From the NCBI GenBank assembly GCA_024516035.1, contig CM044967.1:9241413-9305412 (forward strand): a DNA stretch of 64,000 nucleotides, read 5' to 3'. This stretch comes from Bactericera cockerelli. Taxonomy: Eukaryota; Arthropoda; Insecta; Hemiptera; Triozidae. The notes under the pieces were generated by a model that worked only from the letters and a program-made list of their open reading frames with translations, was not told the DNA's origin and made no database searches. Below are positions 34,216 to 47,273 of this stretch, piece after piece (positions within the stretch are counted from its first letter, which is position 1; the number at the start of each line of letters is the position of its first letter). Made by a program: the position numbers and the translations under genes.

Positions 34216-35157
34216 ACTCTATTCCCCCAAGAAGCTGTCAATTTCTTCCACTGATGGCTATTTTCAAAACTCATGCCAGATATAGGGGTAAAATACATTT
34301 GTTTAGGGTTTCCTAAGTTGTTATCAAATTGACCTTTTCCATATTTGCAAAAGGTCAAAAATAAAAAGCTGACTGCGGTCAGGAGTAAAGTGAGGGCTCT
34401 AGTATCAAAACCGGCTCTCTCCACTTTTTCTAATTTTTCAGGATGGGCAAAAAACATATTGAACGATAACCGTTTAATCAATTTATTTGATTGTGGGAAG
34501 AGAACAGTTTGAAAATGAACGCATATTTTACAACAGAATTACTATGGGAGAGAGTAGGTTTTGAGATGTAATGTTTTTTTTCAGTCTATGCGACTTTAAA
34601 AAGAGATTCCAGGGGTACCACAACCTCATTTTCAATTTTTTTTTTTGGAGAGAGCCGGTTTTGATACTAGAGCCCTCAAGTGATAACTCACTCATAGAGT
34701 GTAAACACTATTTGATTGACGGCACTCTGAAATTGAATGCGCATGTGTGCTATACTTTGATGAAGAACTGTTTATATTTCCTAAAATTAAATTCCGTACA
34801 TAGTAAATGATCTTGTTTGGATGTTTCCTAAAATTTGAATGAAGTATTGACATCAACTCTAGAATCAATCATGAACATTCATGCACTGGAAACCAACCAA
34901 GGAGAACTAGGTATTCATTTTACTGTAGAATCCAAGATATATATTTGCCAGTTTTATTTCTTCTGCCCATGCTGTGTTAAAGTCAGTTTCTGAAGGAGCA
35001 TCAATTCAAACACACTCCTTGTTGTTTGAGGAAGTGAATTTCTGCAATAAAACATACCAATCAGAGTACCTACTCTTAAATGTAACTGTTCAAAAATAGT
35101 ACCTAGATGCAAGGTTTTTTTGGGAGGTTTAACGTCGCTTTCAACTACGTACATGGT

Positions 35158-35262
35158 CATATAACGACGGGGGTGTTACCCTCCATTCACAGAAAACTCA
35201 CAAACCTGCTACCCACATTAACCTCACCCAGCCTGGGTTGAAATAACTCACTCGCTTCAAAG
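35158..35262 (-). mobile_element. 5S-SINE body fragment, reverse
   Basis: AACGACGGGGGTGTTACCCT, CCATTCACAGAAAACTCACA, AACCTGCTACCCACATTAAC and CTCACCCAGCCTGGGTTG are the reverse complement of the 5S-SINE body. Confidence 0.7.
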
Positions 35263-35502
35263 TCCTATAGCTGAAGGAATCAAATGGTTGAATGTCATTC
35301 CTTGAAGAAACATCTATATTTTAATACGTCTAGTCTTTATTATGGTGTCACCACACAAATTTATCGGTAGGTACTCAGCCTGTTTGTTTAGAATAGAATC
35401 TATGGTTTGAGCTGTTTTAAGAATGTAGTCTGAGACAACAAAATTAATGTTATCATAGAATATGCACTTTCCATTCTGAAACTCCATGTTACACCAGGAC
35501 AT

Positions 35503-35736
35503 GTGGGGATATCAATGAGTGATGGCGGACATGATGGTGTAATCATGATCACTTGGGAGAAAGGGCAAAAACTGATTTGGGATGTCACATGTGTCAACTC
35601 TATTGTAAGATCACAATATGTAGAGTTCACTGCCAAGGAAAGTCGAGCAATAGCACAGATAGCTGCAAGAAAGGATTTAAAATATGAGCTCTGGTCTCGT
35701 TACTTTGGCATGAGTGAATTTGGGTTAGTTTTGTAA
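35503..35736 (+). pseudogene. Transposon-derived ORF fragment (C-terminal domain found with retroelement reverse transcriptases)
   Basis: A 77-codon open segment reads DGVIMITWEKGQKLIWDVTC, VNSIVRSQYVEFTAKESRAI, then ARKDLKYELW and ends in TAA. The pattern 'DG-hh-hhPW-G-LhWDhTC-(D/N)' with a later Lys-rich K-Y stretch is one I associate with reverse-transcriptase-linked ORFs in insect repeats. There is no upstream partner, no host gene structure, and a 5S-SINE fragment lies just before it. Family assignment is from memory and only moderately secure. Confidence 0.45.
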
Positions 35737-36411
35737 GCAAAAAAAAAACACAAAGTGTTTAATAACACTTAATGCAAACAACTGTGTGGTGACTCTCGAG
35801 CCAAAGAATCTTCCTGGACCAAATAATCTCCTTGGCAGTGTAGTGAGAAAATGCTTACTGTTTAAGTGGAATACCTACTTTCTCCAAAAAATCCAAAAGA
35901 AGTTTTTGGGGTAGTTTTCAGAAAATACTTCAAAAGTAAAGGATTATTTACTTTAAGTTGATATTTATATTATATTTGTTACCTATATTTGAAAAAAAAT
36001 ATAAAAACGACTGTTTCACAAATTCTAAGATAAACATGTTGGAGAGCTTATATCTAAGTCAAAGGCCAATACATTTTTGTTTGGTGTTTTGACTAAACTG
36101 TGTGTGAGACGGCTTGACAAAACGGGTGTAACCCGCTAATCATTATGATTATGATCACTTTTATGAAGACAGGGAAACTTTTTCTTAGTAATAGACATGT
36201 AGAGTGTCAAGTAAAGTGCAGAAGACCCAACCAGGGGCACAATACTATTCTTACTTATCTTTTAGTTAAATTTTTCACTTTAGGATTTTCATTTGAAAAA
36301 TGAGAAAATCTGGTTTGGTGGAAACTCTGGCAAGCACTGTCCCGCTCACTCTTTGCTTCCTATCTACATATTGCTGCTATTTAGGCCACTTTCTCTATGC
36401 TCTGGATTCTA

Positions 36412-36419
36412 TATAAAAG
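36412..36419 (+). promoter_or_regulatory. TATA box of first cuticular protein gene
   Basis: TATAAAAG lies about 150 bases before the start codon at 36571. A start site about 30 bases downstream (near 36440-36450) would give a 5' leader of roughly 120 bases. TATA-driven promoters are common for stage-specific cuticular genes. No other strong TATA lies between here and the ATG. Confidence 0.5.
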
Positions 36420-39130
36420 ATATCGACTGAGATAATAGTATTTGGTATTCTATTTACACTATGGCAACAATGGTTTATTGACTCCAAAAATAAAATTTAC
36501 GTTGTTCTTAATAAATAAATTAAATTTAATAAATTATTTTTTTTTTAATAAAAATAATAAGCCAGTTATTATGAGTTCAATTTTCCAGGTAAATAATTTT
36601 TCCTTTGCTTTTAAAATAGTCTTTCATTGTTATTCTTCTACTTTGTGCTTTGAAATAATTTGTAGAAAATTCTTTGGCCGTTTGTTGAACTTAGAATCTT
36701 GCTTTTTTTCTTTTTACATGTAGTAACAGTGTTGTGTCTTGTGCCATTTATCTTGGATTAAATACTTCATTTATAAAGGGATATTTGCTCTTTCTAGCTC
36801 CATTTTCCCCTCTAGAGTGACTTATTAATCTTAGCACGATGTCAAAGTGAGGGTTCGGGTTGAGTTTTTGGTGTAGTTCTTGGTAAATTAGTTGTAAACC
36901 TTAATATTTTTGGTTTTATCAATTTATTTTCAATAATAAACAGTCACGTGATGTTAGAACACATAAATAAAAGGAGAGTATGAAGTTTGACAGATTGACC
37001 TTTGTGGCAAGGTGTTTGTTAAATAAGATAGGTAATCTAACCATCCATCAAAGCTTTTAAAATATTCTTTAATTTGCTTAACACAATTTTCGGGTTCGTT
37101 GAATCGATTAACCGCAAAAACTGTTCAATCGGTCAACCGCAAAAATCAAATAACCAGTAAACCGAAACATCTTGGTAATAGGACAATTGATTTTAAACCG
37201 TCGCACCCGATTCCACCCGATTAACAGGGGGTTGAAAGTTCTGATTGCAATGAGATTGAAGGGATTGAAAGTGAATTTTTTAGCTTATCTTTTAACTAAC
37301 TTTGTCATTTGTTGATTCTAATATAAACTGTACTTAAAGAACTTTTTGTTAAGAAATCTTATTTGTAAAGTCCATTTTCTGCTTCCCTCCGAAATCAAGG
37401 AGCCAGGGCAACCGAGATATCAAGGAATTTTTTTGGTATTCAGAAAATATTCTGTTGCATTTTGCTTTGTATTATTATTTTCAGCACAACATAATATCAG
37501 CCTAGTCTACCAATCGTAACAATATACTCTTCTTTTTGAGCTCTACTTTTTTTCTGAAAGAGAGACGTCATTGTTAGAGGAAAATATAATTTCCAGAACC
37601 ATTGCACTGTTACACTTTACAATCATTTTGATATTGTATTGTTGAAGAAGTAATAAACTCTGTATGGGTGGCACACATTAAATAATAGCCAATTATTTCT
37701 TTTATGTGCAATCGTTATTGGCTTGAAAATAACTCGATTCCATTTGAGTCTGGTTTACGAAGAAAATCAATCTTTCGTTACAGAGGACATTGAAAATATT
37801 GAGAATTTTGAGCACGGGGAATTCAATTAAAAGACATAATGGATCGCTGACAGTCCGATTCATTAATCTGTTTTACAAGTAGTGCTATATCTAGACTGTC
37901 TGCTTTACAAGTCCTATTATACTTGGCTTAAATTTGGCACGTTCCAATCGTACTTACCGAATAATTTGGTTTTCAGTACCCTCTTTGAAGAATACAAAAG
38001 GCTTATTATAATCATTATAAAAGAACAGTCGTTCGCAGAGTTCGATTATATTCTCGTTTTATGCGAAATTCAAAGACGTGATATCATGAATGTACGAGTT
38101 GGTAGTTGTATGATCAGAAATAATAATAATGAGTCAAAAATCTCAAATTTTGTACTACCATTATATCTACTAATCCATACAAAAAAAAATCCATAAATAT
38201 AGCAACAAGTGGCGGACTTTGACAGCGTTTTTGAGGGAATAAGGAACTTCAGTCATGTGATGGTCACTATTAAGTCTGGAAAGAAGCGATGTCTCTATCA
38301 ACAGTGTGTTGGTTTGTACCTTGTAACGGTGCATGTGGCGCGGCGGCGGTAACAAAAGTTTTTGGTCAATTCATCTTTCAGAGGCTTCAACAGCTATCTT
38401 GTGCTTTTAAGCAATTATTCATGGTTGATTCATCTAGAATCTACTTTTAAATCAGAGTGACTTTTGGAATTTGAATTGGGATCTTTTGTGCATACTGTGT
38501 GAGTTGAGTGTATACAGATATAGGCATATTATAGTTAGTAAAGGGTTTCAATTGTGTTATTTTATAAAAGTTAAAAGCTTTTGGGTTGATACATTCATTT
38601 ATTGATTTTCTAGTTTCTAGAATGGTAAAACGCAAATAGTAAAAATAGGAATACAATCTTGGTCTATTCTTTTCTTTGAGTGTAGGTTAATGCAGCAATA
38701 TTGGTCTAATAATTTTCAGTGATTCATTCAGTCTCTCTTTCATGACCAACCGGGACAAATCGGATATTCATCTCTCCTCATATTTAGTAATAATAAAGTT
38801 AATAAGCTTCTTATTATTGGTTATCAATAGATAATTAATTTGGCATTTTTGTTTACCAAAATTAATTCTTCAAAATTATCAAATTTAGTACACAGACCCA
38901 GCACTGCACACTTTGGAGTATTTTAAAAAAAGAACTTCATTAAAATTTGGCGTTTTGATAAGGTAAGTAGGTACTAGAATTTTTAGTAGCATTTTTTTTT
39001 TTTCTTTTCTTTTCTTTTTAATTATAAATATCATTCTGATACCACATTTATCACCTCGTGTGTAAGGTATCAAACATAGGTATGTACTTCAAACTCCATG
39101 ATTTAGAGGTAAAATACCATAATGTTGAAA

Positions 39131-39265
39131 TTTAGAATAAATCTACTACTACTACTACCTACACTATTACTACAACTACAACAATAAAAGGTACTACAAC
39201 CAAGTACTTCTATTACTTTTTTTACAAGTTATCGCATTAATCCTACTACTACTACTAGTACAATT
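39131..39265. repeat. (ACT)n-rich trinucleotide repeat tract
   Basis: Short runs of ACT/CTA at about 39140-39160 and 39240-39258, with degenerate copies between. It lies in intron 1 of cuticular gene 1. Confidence 0.75.
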
Positions 39266-40626
39266 GATACCTCTATTAACAAGGAAGGTGTAACAATATG
39301 CTTCGCCTTCCATCACACTCGTTTCTTGCATTTTCCGAAATCTATATCCAATTCGACATACCTGACCAGAGCAATATATCTACTCACAATGGAGTATATT
39401 AAAACAAATTGAAGCATTGCCCAACAGTTTTCTTCGTAATTGACAAAAATTGCTCGCACATGACTCTGGCAGGATTCTACGATAATCAGGCGTAATACAT
39501 CGAAAATTTCACATTCTTTTTTCAAGTTTTAGTAGACCAGTAAAATGTTAAACGGCTTTGGCTATAAGGTTAAGATTAATCCTCATTTTGATGAGTTGGT
39601 TTGTAAAACAATTACGATAGTTAAATCTAAAATGATAGCTCAAATTTTTTTGTGCTCATACCTATGTTGCGACTGAAAATTTTGATCCGTGGTCTACCTA
39701 CAAAGTAAATTTGAAAAAATTCAGAAAGACACACAAAATATGTAAAATGTACGTAGGGTAAGGTCACCCGCAACAAAATGTTGCGGGTGCGCACATGTTA
39801 ACCATGAAGGTTAAATTTGATACCTAAAATATCTTTTTTCGAATCAGAAGATCCCAATTAATATTAAAATGCTATCAGAATCTACAAAGCTATTATCTAC
39901 TTCACATTTATAACTACTTTTCTGGTTGTATTTAGTAATTTAATAATAATATTATAGTAATATTCTCATTCTTTTTCTAGATATTGTTGGTGACTTCGAA
40001 TAGTTGTGGCGAACGTCTTGGCATTTCCCTACGATCCTCAGTACAATCACCGTGATGAAGACCCGGTAGACTTTCATGTAAGTAATTGACGAAAAAAAAA
40101 AAAATCAAAGTCAAATTTCATCACAAAACATCACAAAAAAGATAATAGCTATAGTATAGTGGTAATTGTTCATTGTATGGAGACACCAAGCGGTTTCTCT
40201 GGTAGAGTTACAAGTACTCTACAAATATGGACAAGTTGGACTGTATAATTCCTTGCAAATTATATTGTGTGAAGTGTTACTAATTAACTCACAAATTAAA
40301 AAAAAAAAAACACACAGAAAATGAGTTCAGAAAAAAATCTTAATGGGAATTTTTTTGTTGTTGCACATTGTCCTGATTAGTTTGGACAACCTGGGCCCAT
40401 TTCTCGACGTGATGGAAACTCAACTATAATTAATAGATGGTAAAAAGCTACATCAAGCTGGCCGCGCTACTTGAAGAACAAAAATTGGGCCTGCGTTAAA
40501 ATGGTCAAATTAAACTAAAATGGGCTACACACTCGCAAAGGTACCTACACAAATATTTTAGATTCAATATCCTGAATTGGTTGCACATGTACATATTTTC
40601 ATGTCTTAATAAATCCTATACACTTT

Positions 40627-40790
40627 GCATTTTCTCAAACCTATTGGGGGTCGGCATTGTTCAATCTCTTCCTCATGGTTGGAGTAGCTTGGTTCTTGAA
40701 CTCCTACTAACGCCCCTTCCTAACGCCAAATTTATTAAGGGCGCCAATGATTTGTGTTATTGTCTTTTGGGCCTTTTGGCCTGACAAAGC
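40627..40790 (+). mobile_element. Dispersed repeat R2 copy in cuticular gene 1 intron 2
   Basis: TTTTCTCAAACCTATTGGGG, GTCGGCATTGTTCAATC, CTCATGGTTGGAGTAGC, CGCCCCTTCCTAACGCC, TTAAGGGCGCCAATGATTTG, TTGTCTTTTGGGCC. Same block order as 34020-34215. Confidence 0.55.
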
Positions 40791-41777
40791 TAGTGCTGTA
40801 TCCGTTATATGTTACCTTCTACAAAACCTACGTTTATAACCTTGCACAAGAATTTTAAAACGTCCCCCAGCGAGACTTCCTACAGTAAAAAAATCTGTCT
40901 ATACTGCAAGACTGAGACTAAATAGTCCCTATACTTCACAGTCTAAACAAAGTTCATTAATGGTGATAAAAATCTTAATATATAAATGTGACTCATCCAC
41001 TACCACTGACTGATATGTCTACACCCAAAGTAAGTCCCAGAAGTAAATTTGTTGTGCTTTTTAAGTCTAGATGTGCAAAAACATTTTCAAATTCAACAAC
41101 ACCTGCTTGCGGAAAAAGGATAGGCCATGCTGGCCCCAAAGCGCACAGCCGCTTGTTATACATATTTGTTTGTTTATTACATAAAAAAAAGGTGAGAAAA
41201 AGTAGTACTTACCGCAATACTTTTTTTAAAACTTATTATATTAATTCCTCCCACAGGCGCATCCCAAGTACCAGTACAAGTACGGGGTTGAGGACCATCA
41301 GACAGGCGACGTCAAGTCTGCCCATGAGTACCGCGACGGAGATGTTGTGAAGGGATCCTACACTGTGTACGACCCTGACGGTACCATCCGTACCGTCGAG
41401 TACACCGCTGACAAAGACAACGGCTTCAACGCAGTTGTGCACAAGAGTGGCAATTCCGCCCATCCCAATTACGATCACGGTGGAAGCTCCTTTTACTGAA
41501 ACCAAGAAAACCAAGTTTGAAACTTTCCATCCCTGGAAGTATTTATAAAATAGCTCCTGTAAAAGCAAAATCTACTTGAAAACTGACTAACTCACTTGTT
41601 AGTTTTGTTACTTTATCTCCACAATGTCAAATACTAGTTGTGTTATAATGCGAAACTCCTTTTTTTAAATTGTAAAGTCTTGATTGAAATTGTTGCTCAG
41701 TCGAAATGGTTGAAAGTTGCTATTCAAAACATAAGAGTGAGTGCTCACATAAAGTCGAAGTAATGCCTACTTTGGAA

Positions 41778-41783
41778 AATAAA
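41778..41783 (+). terminator. Polyadenylation signal of cuticular protein gene 1
   Basis: AATAAA about 280 bases after the TGA at 41497-41499, with no coding sequence between. A plausible 3' end for the transcript. Confidence 0.45.
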
Positions 41784-42566
41784 ATTTGGAACGAAAACTA
41801 AATTATTGATTCGTTAGGAGATACGTCTCAAGGTTATTTTTGAAAAAAATATTATAACATCTTGCCCCATCATCTTTCTGGTACTTCCTTTTGGGAACCT
41901 GATGGGTCTTCTTCATAACTTCACAAATTTTCTCTCCCCTGCCAAATTTTCTTGTACCTCTATCGTATAAGTAACTCTGGACCACGTGGTTTTAATTTGC
42001 TAAAAATTCAGTGGATATTGAAACTGTACACATAGTAGTATGTTATGATTTGGGTTTTATGTTTTATGAATAAAATTATTCATGTCCGTTTAGGTAACAT
42101 GATTTCGATGAATTTTAAACGTCTGACGATCTAGTTTTCTTTTAATTCCATTTTGTAAAGGTTCAAAATTCATCATTGCCTTTGAATATTATTCACCTGT
42201 AATGGATTGAATTTGGAAAATATTTTGCAAACCCCCAAAATCGGAAAAACATTTTCTGTTTCCTGCGTTCAATCGTAAAATTTCTACTTCAGGTGCATTG
42301 AGCTGTTATATTATTACTTTACTGTCATCTCAACAATCACTGCCATTTACATTATTTAACTTTCTCGTTATTTTATTTTAATAAAAACACCCATAAATGT
42401 TTATTTACACATTGTAGTATTCGTTATTTTTATACAGATATGTTCATTATTTTTTAGCAATTTTCTTGTTTTTGTTACTCTTTTGCTCGGGTAAAAAAAG
42501 CTGGTCCCAAATATCATATTTTGAACTGTTGACCTAAAGCTTCTTTAACAATTAGGTTACGACAGA

Positions 42567-42700
42567 GCGCACGATTAGCTCAGTAGTATGACACTCGTTT
42601 GCCATGCAGGAGGTACCGGGTTCGATCCCCAGAGCCAGCAAAGATGTTTTTAAGGTATACCTTCCGGTGCGCTCGAGTTGACCCAAGAATAAGTATGGCG
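42567..42700 (+). mobile_element. SINE family D, 5' portion
   Basis: GCGCACGATTAGCTCAGTAG, GTTTGCCATGCAGGAGGTAC, CGGGTTCGATCCCCAGAGCC (good B-box), then AGGTATACCTTCCGGTGCGC and TCGAGTTGACCCAAGAATAA. The body stops after this. Confidence 0.75.
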
Positions 42701-45290
42701 GAATACAGTCAAATCTAGATACAACAGAACAATTTTAAGGTCAATTTACCTCTCATGTATAAGGAAAAATAACCTCTTTCTAAGAGAAACCTGGATATAA
42801 GACACAAATATTCCGGTCCCTTGAGTTTTATTAAATCCAGGTTGGACTGTAGACCTTTAAAAATCAGGAAGACTATCCTTTATTTTATATCTAGAAGTTA
42901 TACAGTGAAACATAAAATAACCTTTTTCTCAAAGTCACGGATAGTAAAATGAGAATGGGTAAACGTATTCTCACGTATATCTTAGCAGTCATGAAATGAA
43001 AGGTTTAATCGTTCAAAAACGACCGAATGGAAAACTAAATTGAAATAAAATTTGTGCGTTCATTTGAGAATACTCTCAACTAAATTTTTGTCAGTATTTT
43101 GAGAACTTGGTTTATCTTTCAAATTTTCAATTTGTACTTATGAGCCTTGACTATTTTATTTTTTCTAAAATTGAATTGTTGGCATGATTAGGATTAGGTT
43201 TCTAGAGCTGCAGGTGACAGTTTCCAAAGCACGACTTATAGTACATAACTAGCTAAAGCCAGACACTCTGTCGCCGTCGAGTTTTGTACCCGTGGCTGGG
43301 GTCCTATTATGAATTTTGAAAAATCTTTTCCTAGAACGCATATACATACCAAAAGGGGCCTCTTTGCCAATTTGATTAATTTGGTTCAGCGTTTCGAGCT
43401 GCGTTAATATAGGAATGAATTGATGCAAATGGATTTTATAAATTAAGATTATTTTTATATTCAACTTTCCATCCCACGAAGCATTTCCTGGTTTCATGAC
43501 GAGAAATTGAAACAAAAGATACACCTTCTCGTAGGTTACATGTTTATTGTTTATAATAGAATGATATCTAGTTTATAATTTTAATTCTATTGAAACAAGC
43601 TCTTTTTTATATTCTACTTTCGGGTCGACCGTGGATCTTGAGTTTACTATCAGAACAGTCATAGTTCTTCTATTTTTTCAATCAATCGCAGTTTCCCAAG
43701 TGTTAGTGTCATTGGGGACGGACTTCTGATATACTGGCACTGTGAACTATTGTTTTGAGTGTCAAGATTTTTCTTGACAAGGGCGCCCCTTGAAGGGTTT
43801 GTGGAGGTTAACCCTGTGAGGTCAAGGTGTAAGGAATCTGCTGTACCTCCTCGGTTGTACTATTGTGATTTTGTGACAGATCTGGATGACAGTAAATATG
43901 TTCTTGGATATACGCTTGAGTAACTGAGAACAATTATCCCGTTAACCTTACCAAAACCAGGAGGTTTCCAATCTTTGGTTCCTTCTGACTCAAGCTTGGT
44001 CTACCTACGTCGTTGATGGTCTCAGGAAAAAAACTGACTGGTGTAGGTGTTCTGTAAAATTCAGGTTTTTGAAGCTTAGTGAGTTTTTTTTTACAATAAT
44101 ATACAAAATACTTCCTATCTCCTAAGCTTTGAATTTGGCATAAATAATATTTAGTGTTCTTTTATCATGACGATGTGTAGTAGATACAGTGAAGAGCCTA
44201 AAAAAATCAAGACATTTATTTTAAATTTTAAGGTCTGAAGTAATGAAAGTAGTAACGTGAACTAAATTTGTGGGGTATCAAATTAAAAGTATAGATAAAA
44301 TTAGATATAAATGGAGTTGATGTAATGTGAGACTAAAAAGTCCCTTTATTTCAGCAGTCTAAAAAAGGTCCTATTTAATTTCAAATTTAAACAGACATTT
44401 TGTACATACATTTAATATTCTCAAGTTTATTATATACGTATACAATAAGAAAACCTTTTTATCATTCAAGCTGAATATGGATATTGATATAAATGAAAAC
44501 GCCTCCACCACAAATGTTTGTCGAGAATTGTTATTCCGAGAGAATCAACATAATGTAATCAGATAGGCTTTTGTCTTAAGTAATTCTGTCTCATTAAAAA
44601 AAAAACTTTTTATTTTTAATAGTAAAATATGTATATGTATAGTTTTATAGTAACTAGCTAATACAGTGGTTTGCCAATAATTTAAAAATAATGAAATTAG
44701 AGAACCCCGCAAGTAAATTATTTTGGAACCACTAAATAAAACAATGACCTGCCAGGGGGATTGTCTTTTGCTGAAGAAATCTTTCATTGATGACCTTGTG
44801 GATAATTTGTGGTTAGTAGGTTAAATTGTTTTATTTTTATTGCTTCTGCAGAAAATGAAATAAAAAATATAATCAAGTATCTGGAAAAACTCCACACACC
44901 ATTGACCTTCATTGTTTTGTTATTATTGTATTATTTTCAGTTTACATCACTGTACACAATAAGAACCACAGAACTTGAACTAATTGAGAGTCAATCCCTT
45001 AAAGATGTTAATAGAATCTATTATACTGCTTAACCCTTACAACCTCAAAAGGATCGAGTTATAAAAAATGACATTTGATTTTGTGGGAGAAATTCATGGG
45101 ATGTATTTATGTATATTTTTTTTGTTTTTCATCTAGGAATGCTCAATTTGTCAACTACAATCGAAAAGAATCTGAAGAGACTCTGGAAACATTTTACTGT
45201 CAAGATTCCATCTTTTGATTTTCCAGAAATTACATTTATTGGGTGCGAAATTCACTGTAGCTCTTTTCTGCTCATTGTGAAGAAATATTA

Positions 45291-45415
45291 ATACCACCTT
45301 ATTCATACTGCCCAACTATGGGTCCCACTACTCCATCAGTTAGCCCAAGACGAATTATTAAGTGGTCAAATCCCACATGGGAGGTCAAGAATACAATATA
45401 ACTTGTCATGAATAT
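45291..45415 (-). mobile_element. SINE family B copy, headless
   Basis: Body only in reverse: CACCTTATTCATACTGCCCA, CATCAGTTAGCCCAAGACG, CCCACATGGGAGGTCAAG, AACTTGTCATG. No tRNA-like head remains. Confidence 0.6.
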
Positions 45416-47273
45416 TGCTTATGCCTATTCTGAAAAAGTCTCCCGCCAGCTCCTTCACCCTCTTCTTCCCGTCATGTCAGTAAGTTATAACACCTTCTCT
45501 AAACAATTTCGTATTCAAGGTAGTGGACAAGTGGTAATTGGACAGTGTCAGCTGGTGGTCTAATCCACAAAGACCCATGAAGCTGCTTTTCACACACCAC
45601 AATCCCAAATTCACGTTTCATTTCTCAAATCCCAGCAATTATATTGGACAGTAAAGTAATTTTCTTACATTCGATTTTTGATTTCACTCCCTTTGAATTT
45701 TGAAATCGGAAATGATCAACTTGTGAAGAAGATCAAAAATTAACAAAATTTCTAATTTCAGCAAGATTAGTTCTGTGGTTTCAAGCGGACACACACCTAA
45801 AAAAATTTGCAAGACACGAGAAGAAATAACATCCATCTCTCCTCTTGTTACTCGAATAATTGCTAATTCTTTGTGACTATTTCTCTTTTTCTTTCTCTCC
45901 TTCTTCATATTCTCTATCCACTTTTCTCCAACTTTGTCATATCATTTTCATGTTCTCCTCACAATGTAGGAGGGCTCAGTTTCTTCCCATTGTCAAACGT
46001 ATTATGACAATTGCCATCCTATTCATGTGTGTGTCAGTTGATTACTTACATTTAAATTACAGTCGATCAGATCAATCGTGTCTTAGATCGAGCACAAGAA
46101 GGTTTGATCCTTCATTTTCCCAGAGACAGTTTATTTATATTTTTTACGGTGATTTTCACAAGTTCGAATTCAGTCGGTGTATTTTGTATTTTCATTTTTT
46201 ACGAAGTTTGGTGTTTTTGTGTATGAATGTAAAAAGTTTAATCTTGACATATTTGAGTTTTGAAGAGTTCATTAATTTTCTAATTTAAATTTCTCAACGA
46301 AGAGAAACATTTTTTTCCCCAGCTACTTTATAAAGAAGAAAAAAGGAGGTATTTTCGTACATGTAGACCATAAGACGCTCTTGTTTTATTTATGAACCTT
46401 TAAAATTGTACTTCTTTTTAACCTAAACTAAAGGTATTGATTAATTATAAATACTCAATTGATTTCATTATGTATTAAATTATGTAATACATAATGAGGT
46501 CGATTGAGTCCTACATAAAATAAATTCAAAAAGAATATCCCGCTGTGGTTCGTCCAGTTGAGACTTCGCACAGGTGAAACTTTAACCGAGGCATGGTCAA
46601 TTCATGTTTAGGACAAATGTTATAAGGGAGGATGTTTTCATCGTCTCAGAGTTTAACTTCATTTTAAATTTCTTCGACGATTGTTAGAATTTTCTATCGT
46701 TAAGCCATTTTTGGTCACTAAAACAACCACAATTTTGAGGAAATTCGAAATCTGACGCGCAGTGAGACAAGTTGTAACGTCTTCACTTAATTATGTGAAT
46801 GGATTTTTATAGGTTTCTATATTGTAGTATTTGTTTGACTCCTTGATGAATATTTGTTTACAATTTGAGAAAACATGTCTTTTTAAAAGAAGTCTTAACC
46901 AAATATTTATCGTGTCTTTTTTAATTATGTTCTTGTAGAATTTGTGGTTCTCGTTTCCTTAAGTTTCTTGGATATTTTGTGTCAACTTGAGCATCAGATA
47001 GAAGTCCTTAGTTTAATGAATTATTTATTTATTAATTTGGAACATTTTTTGGAACTTTTCTAAATTAAAAATTCATTCTCGCTGCGTTCGACTACCTTAA
47101 GGTGTCAGGATTCTTTTAAGTATGATTTAGTGATAATAGAATAAATCATGACGTTACTATGCATAAACATGTGAAAATTGTACCTGTTATAGGTTTATGG
47201 TGAAACAGGCTCTTTGCAATCAGCCTAGGCTATTCCAAATTTTCACCTATGATGTGTCTAGAAAACTTTGTCT

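Larger units (their letters stand above)
25085..36411. other. Gene-poor interval between Vang and cuticular gene 1
   Basis: No host gene was recognised. Named repeats are listed separately (26784, 27100, 27310, 33078, 34020, 35158, 35503). At 28142 a motif TACAGGGTGTTCATAAAGCC looks like a DNA-transposon end and may pair with ATCACCCTGTT near 30250, but the ~2.1 kb between has no coding potential. Long stretches (29160-33070) are AT-rich with only weak, short frames. Confidence 0.55.
36571..41499 (+). pseudogene. RR-2 cuticular protein gene 1; intact except for a one-base frameshift in exon 2
   Basis: Secreted structural cuticle protein binding chitin through the RR-2 form of the Rebers-Riddiford domain. 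Exon 1 (36571-36588) encodes MSSIFQ. Exon 2 (39981-40077) begins ILLVTS, then, one base out of frame, continues VVANVLAFPYDPQYNHRDE to DPVDFH. Exon 3 (41257-41499) begins [20 protein letters not shown] and holds the RR-2 core ([39 protein letters not shown]), ending SSFY-TGA. Introns are phase 0. Exon 2 is 97 nt where 96 would keep frame; the surplus A lies near TCGAATAG at about 39998-40003. Without it the product would be 118 residues with a normal signal peptide cleaved before FPYDP. Everything else is clean, so this is either a very recent lesion or an assembly error. I use 'pseudogene' only because the reading frame as given is broken. Confidence 0.85.

Noticed and set aside
41803..41985. 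60-codon minus-strand open frame near the 3' end of cuticular gene 1
   Set aside because: It contains a Lys-rich KRKYQKDDGARC stretch but no recognised family, start context or splice partner; most likely chance in the flank.
42567..42645. Possible tRNA-Gly gene
   Set aside because: It continues into the family D SINE body shared with 33078-33372, and no paired acceptor stem closes the head.
45860..46288. 142-codon plus-strand open frame
   Set aside because: Phe/Ser-rich translation of a CTTT-rich stretch without motifs; it begins at a non-ATG codon and has no gene context.
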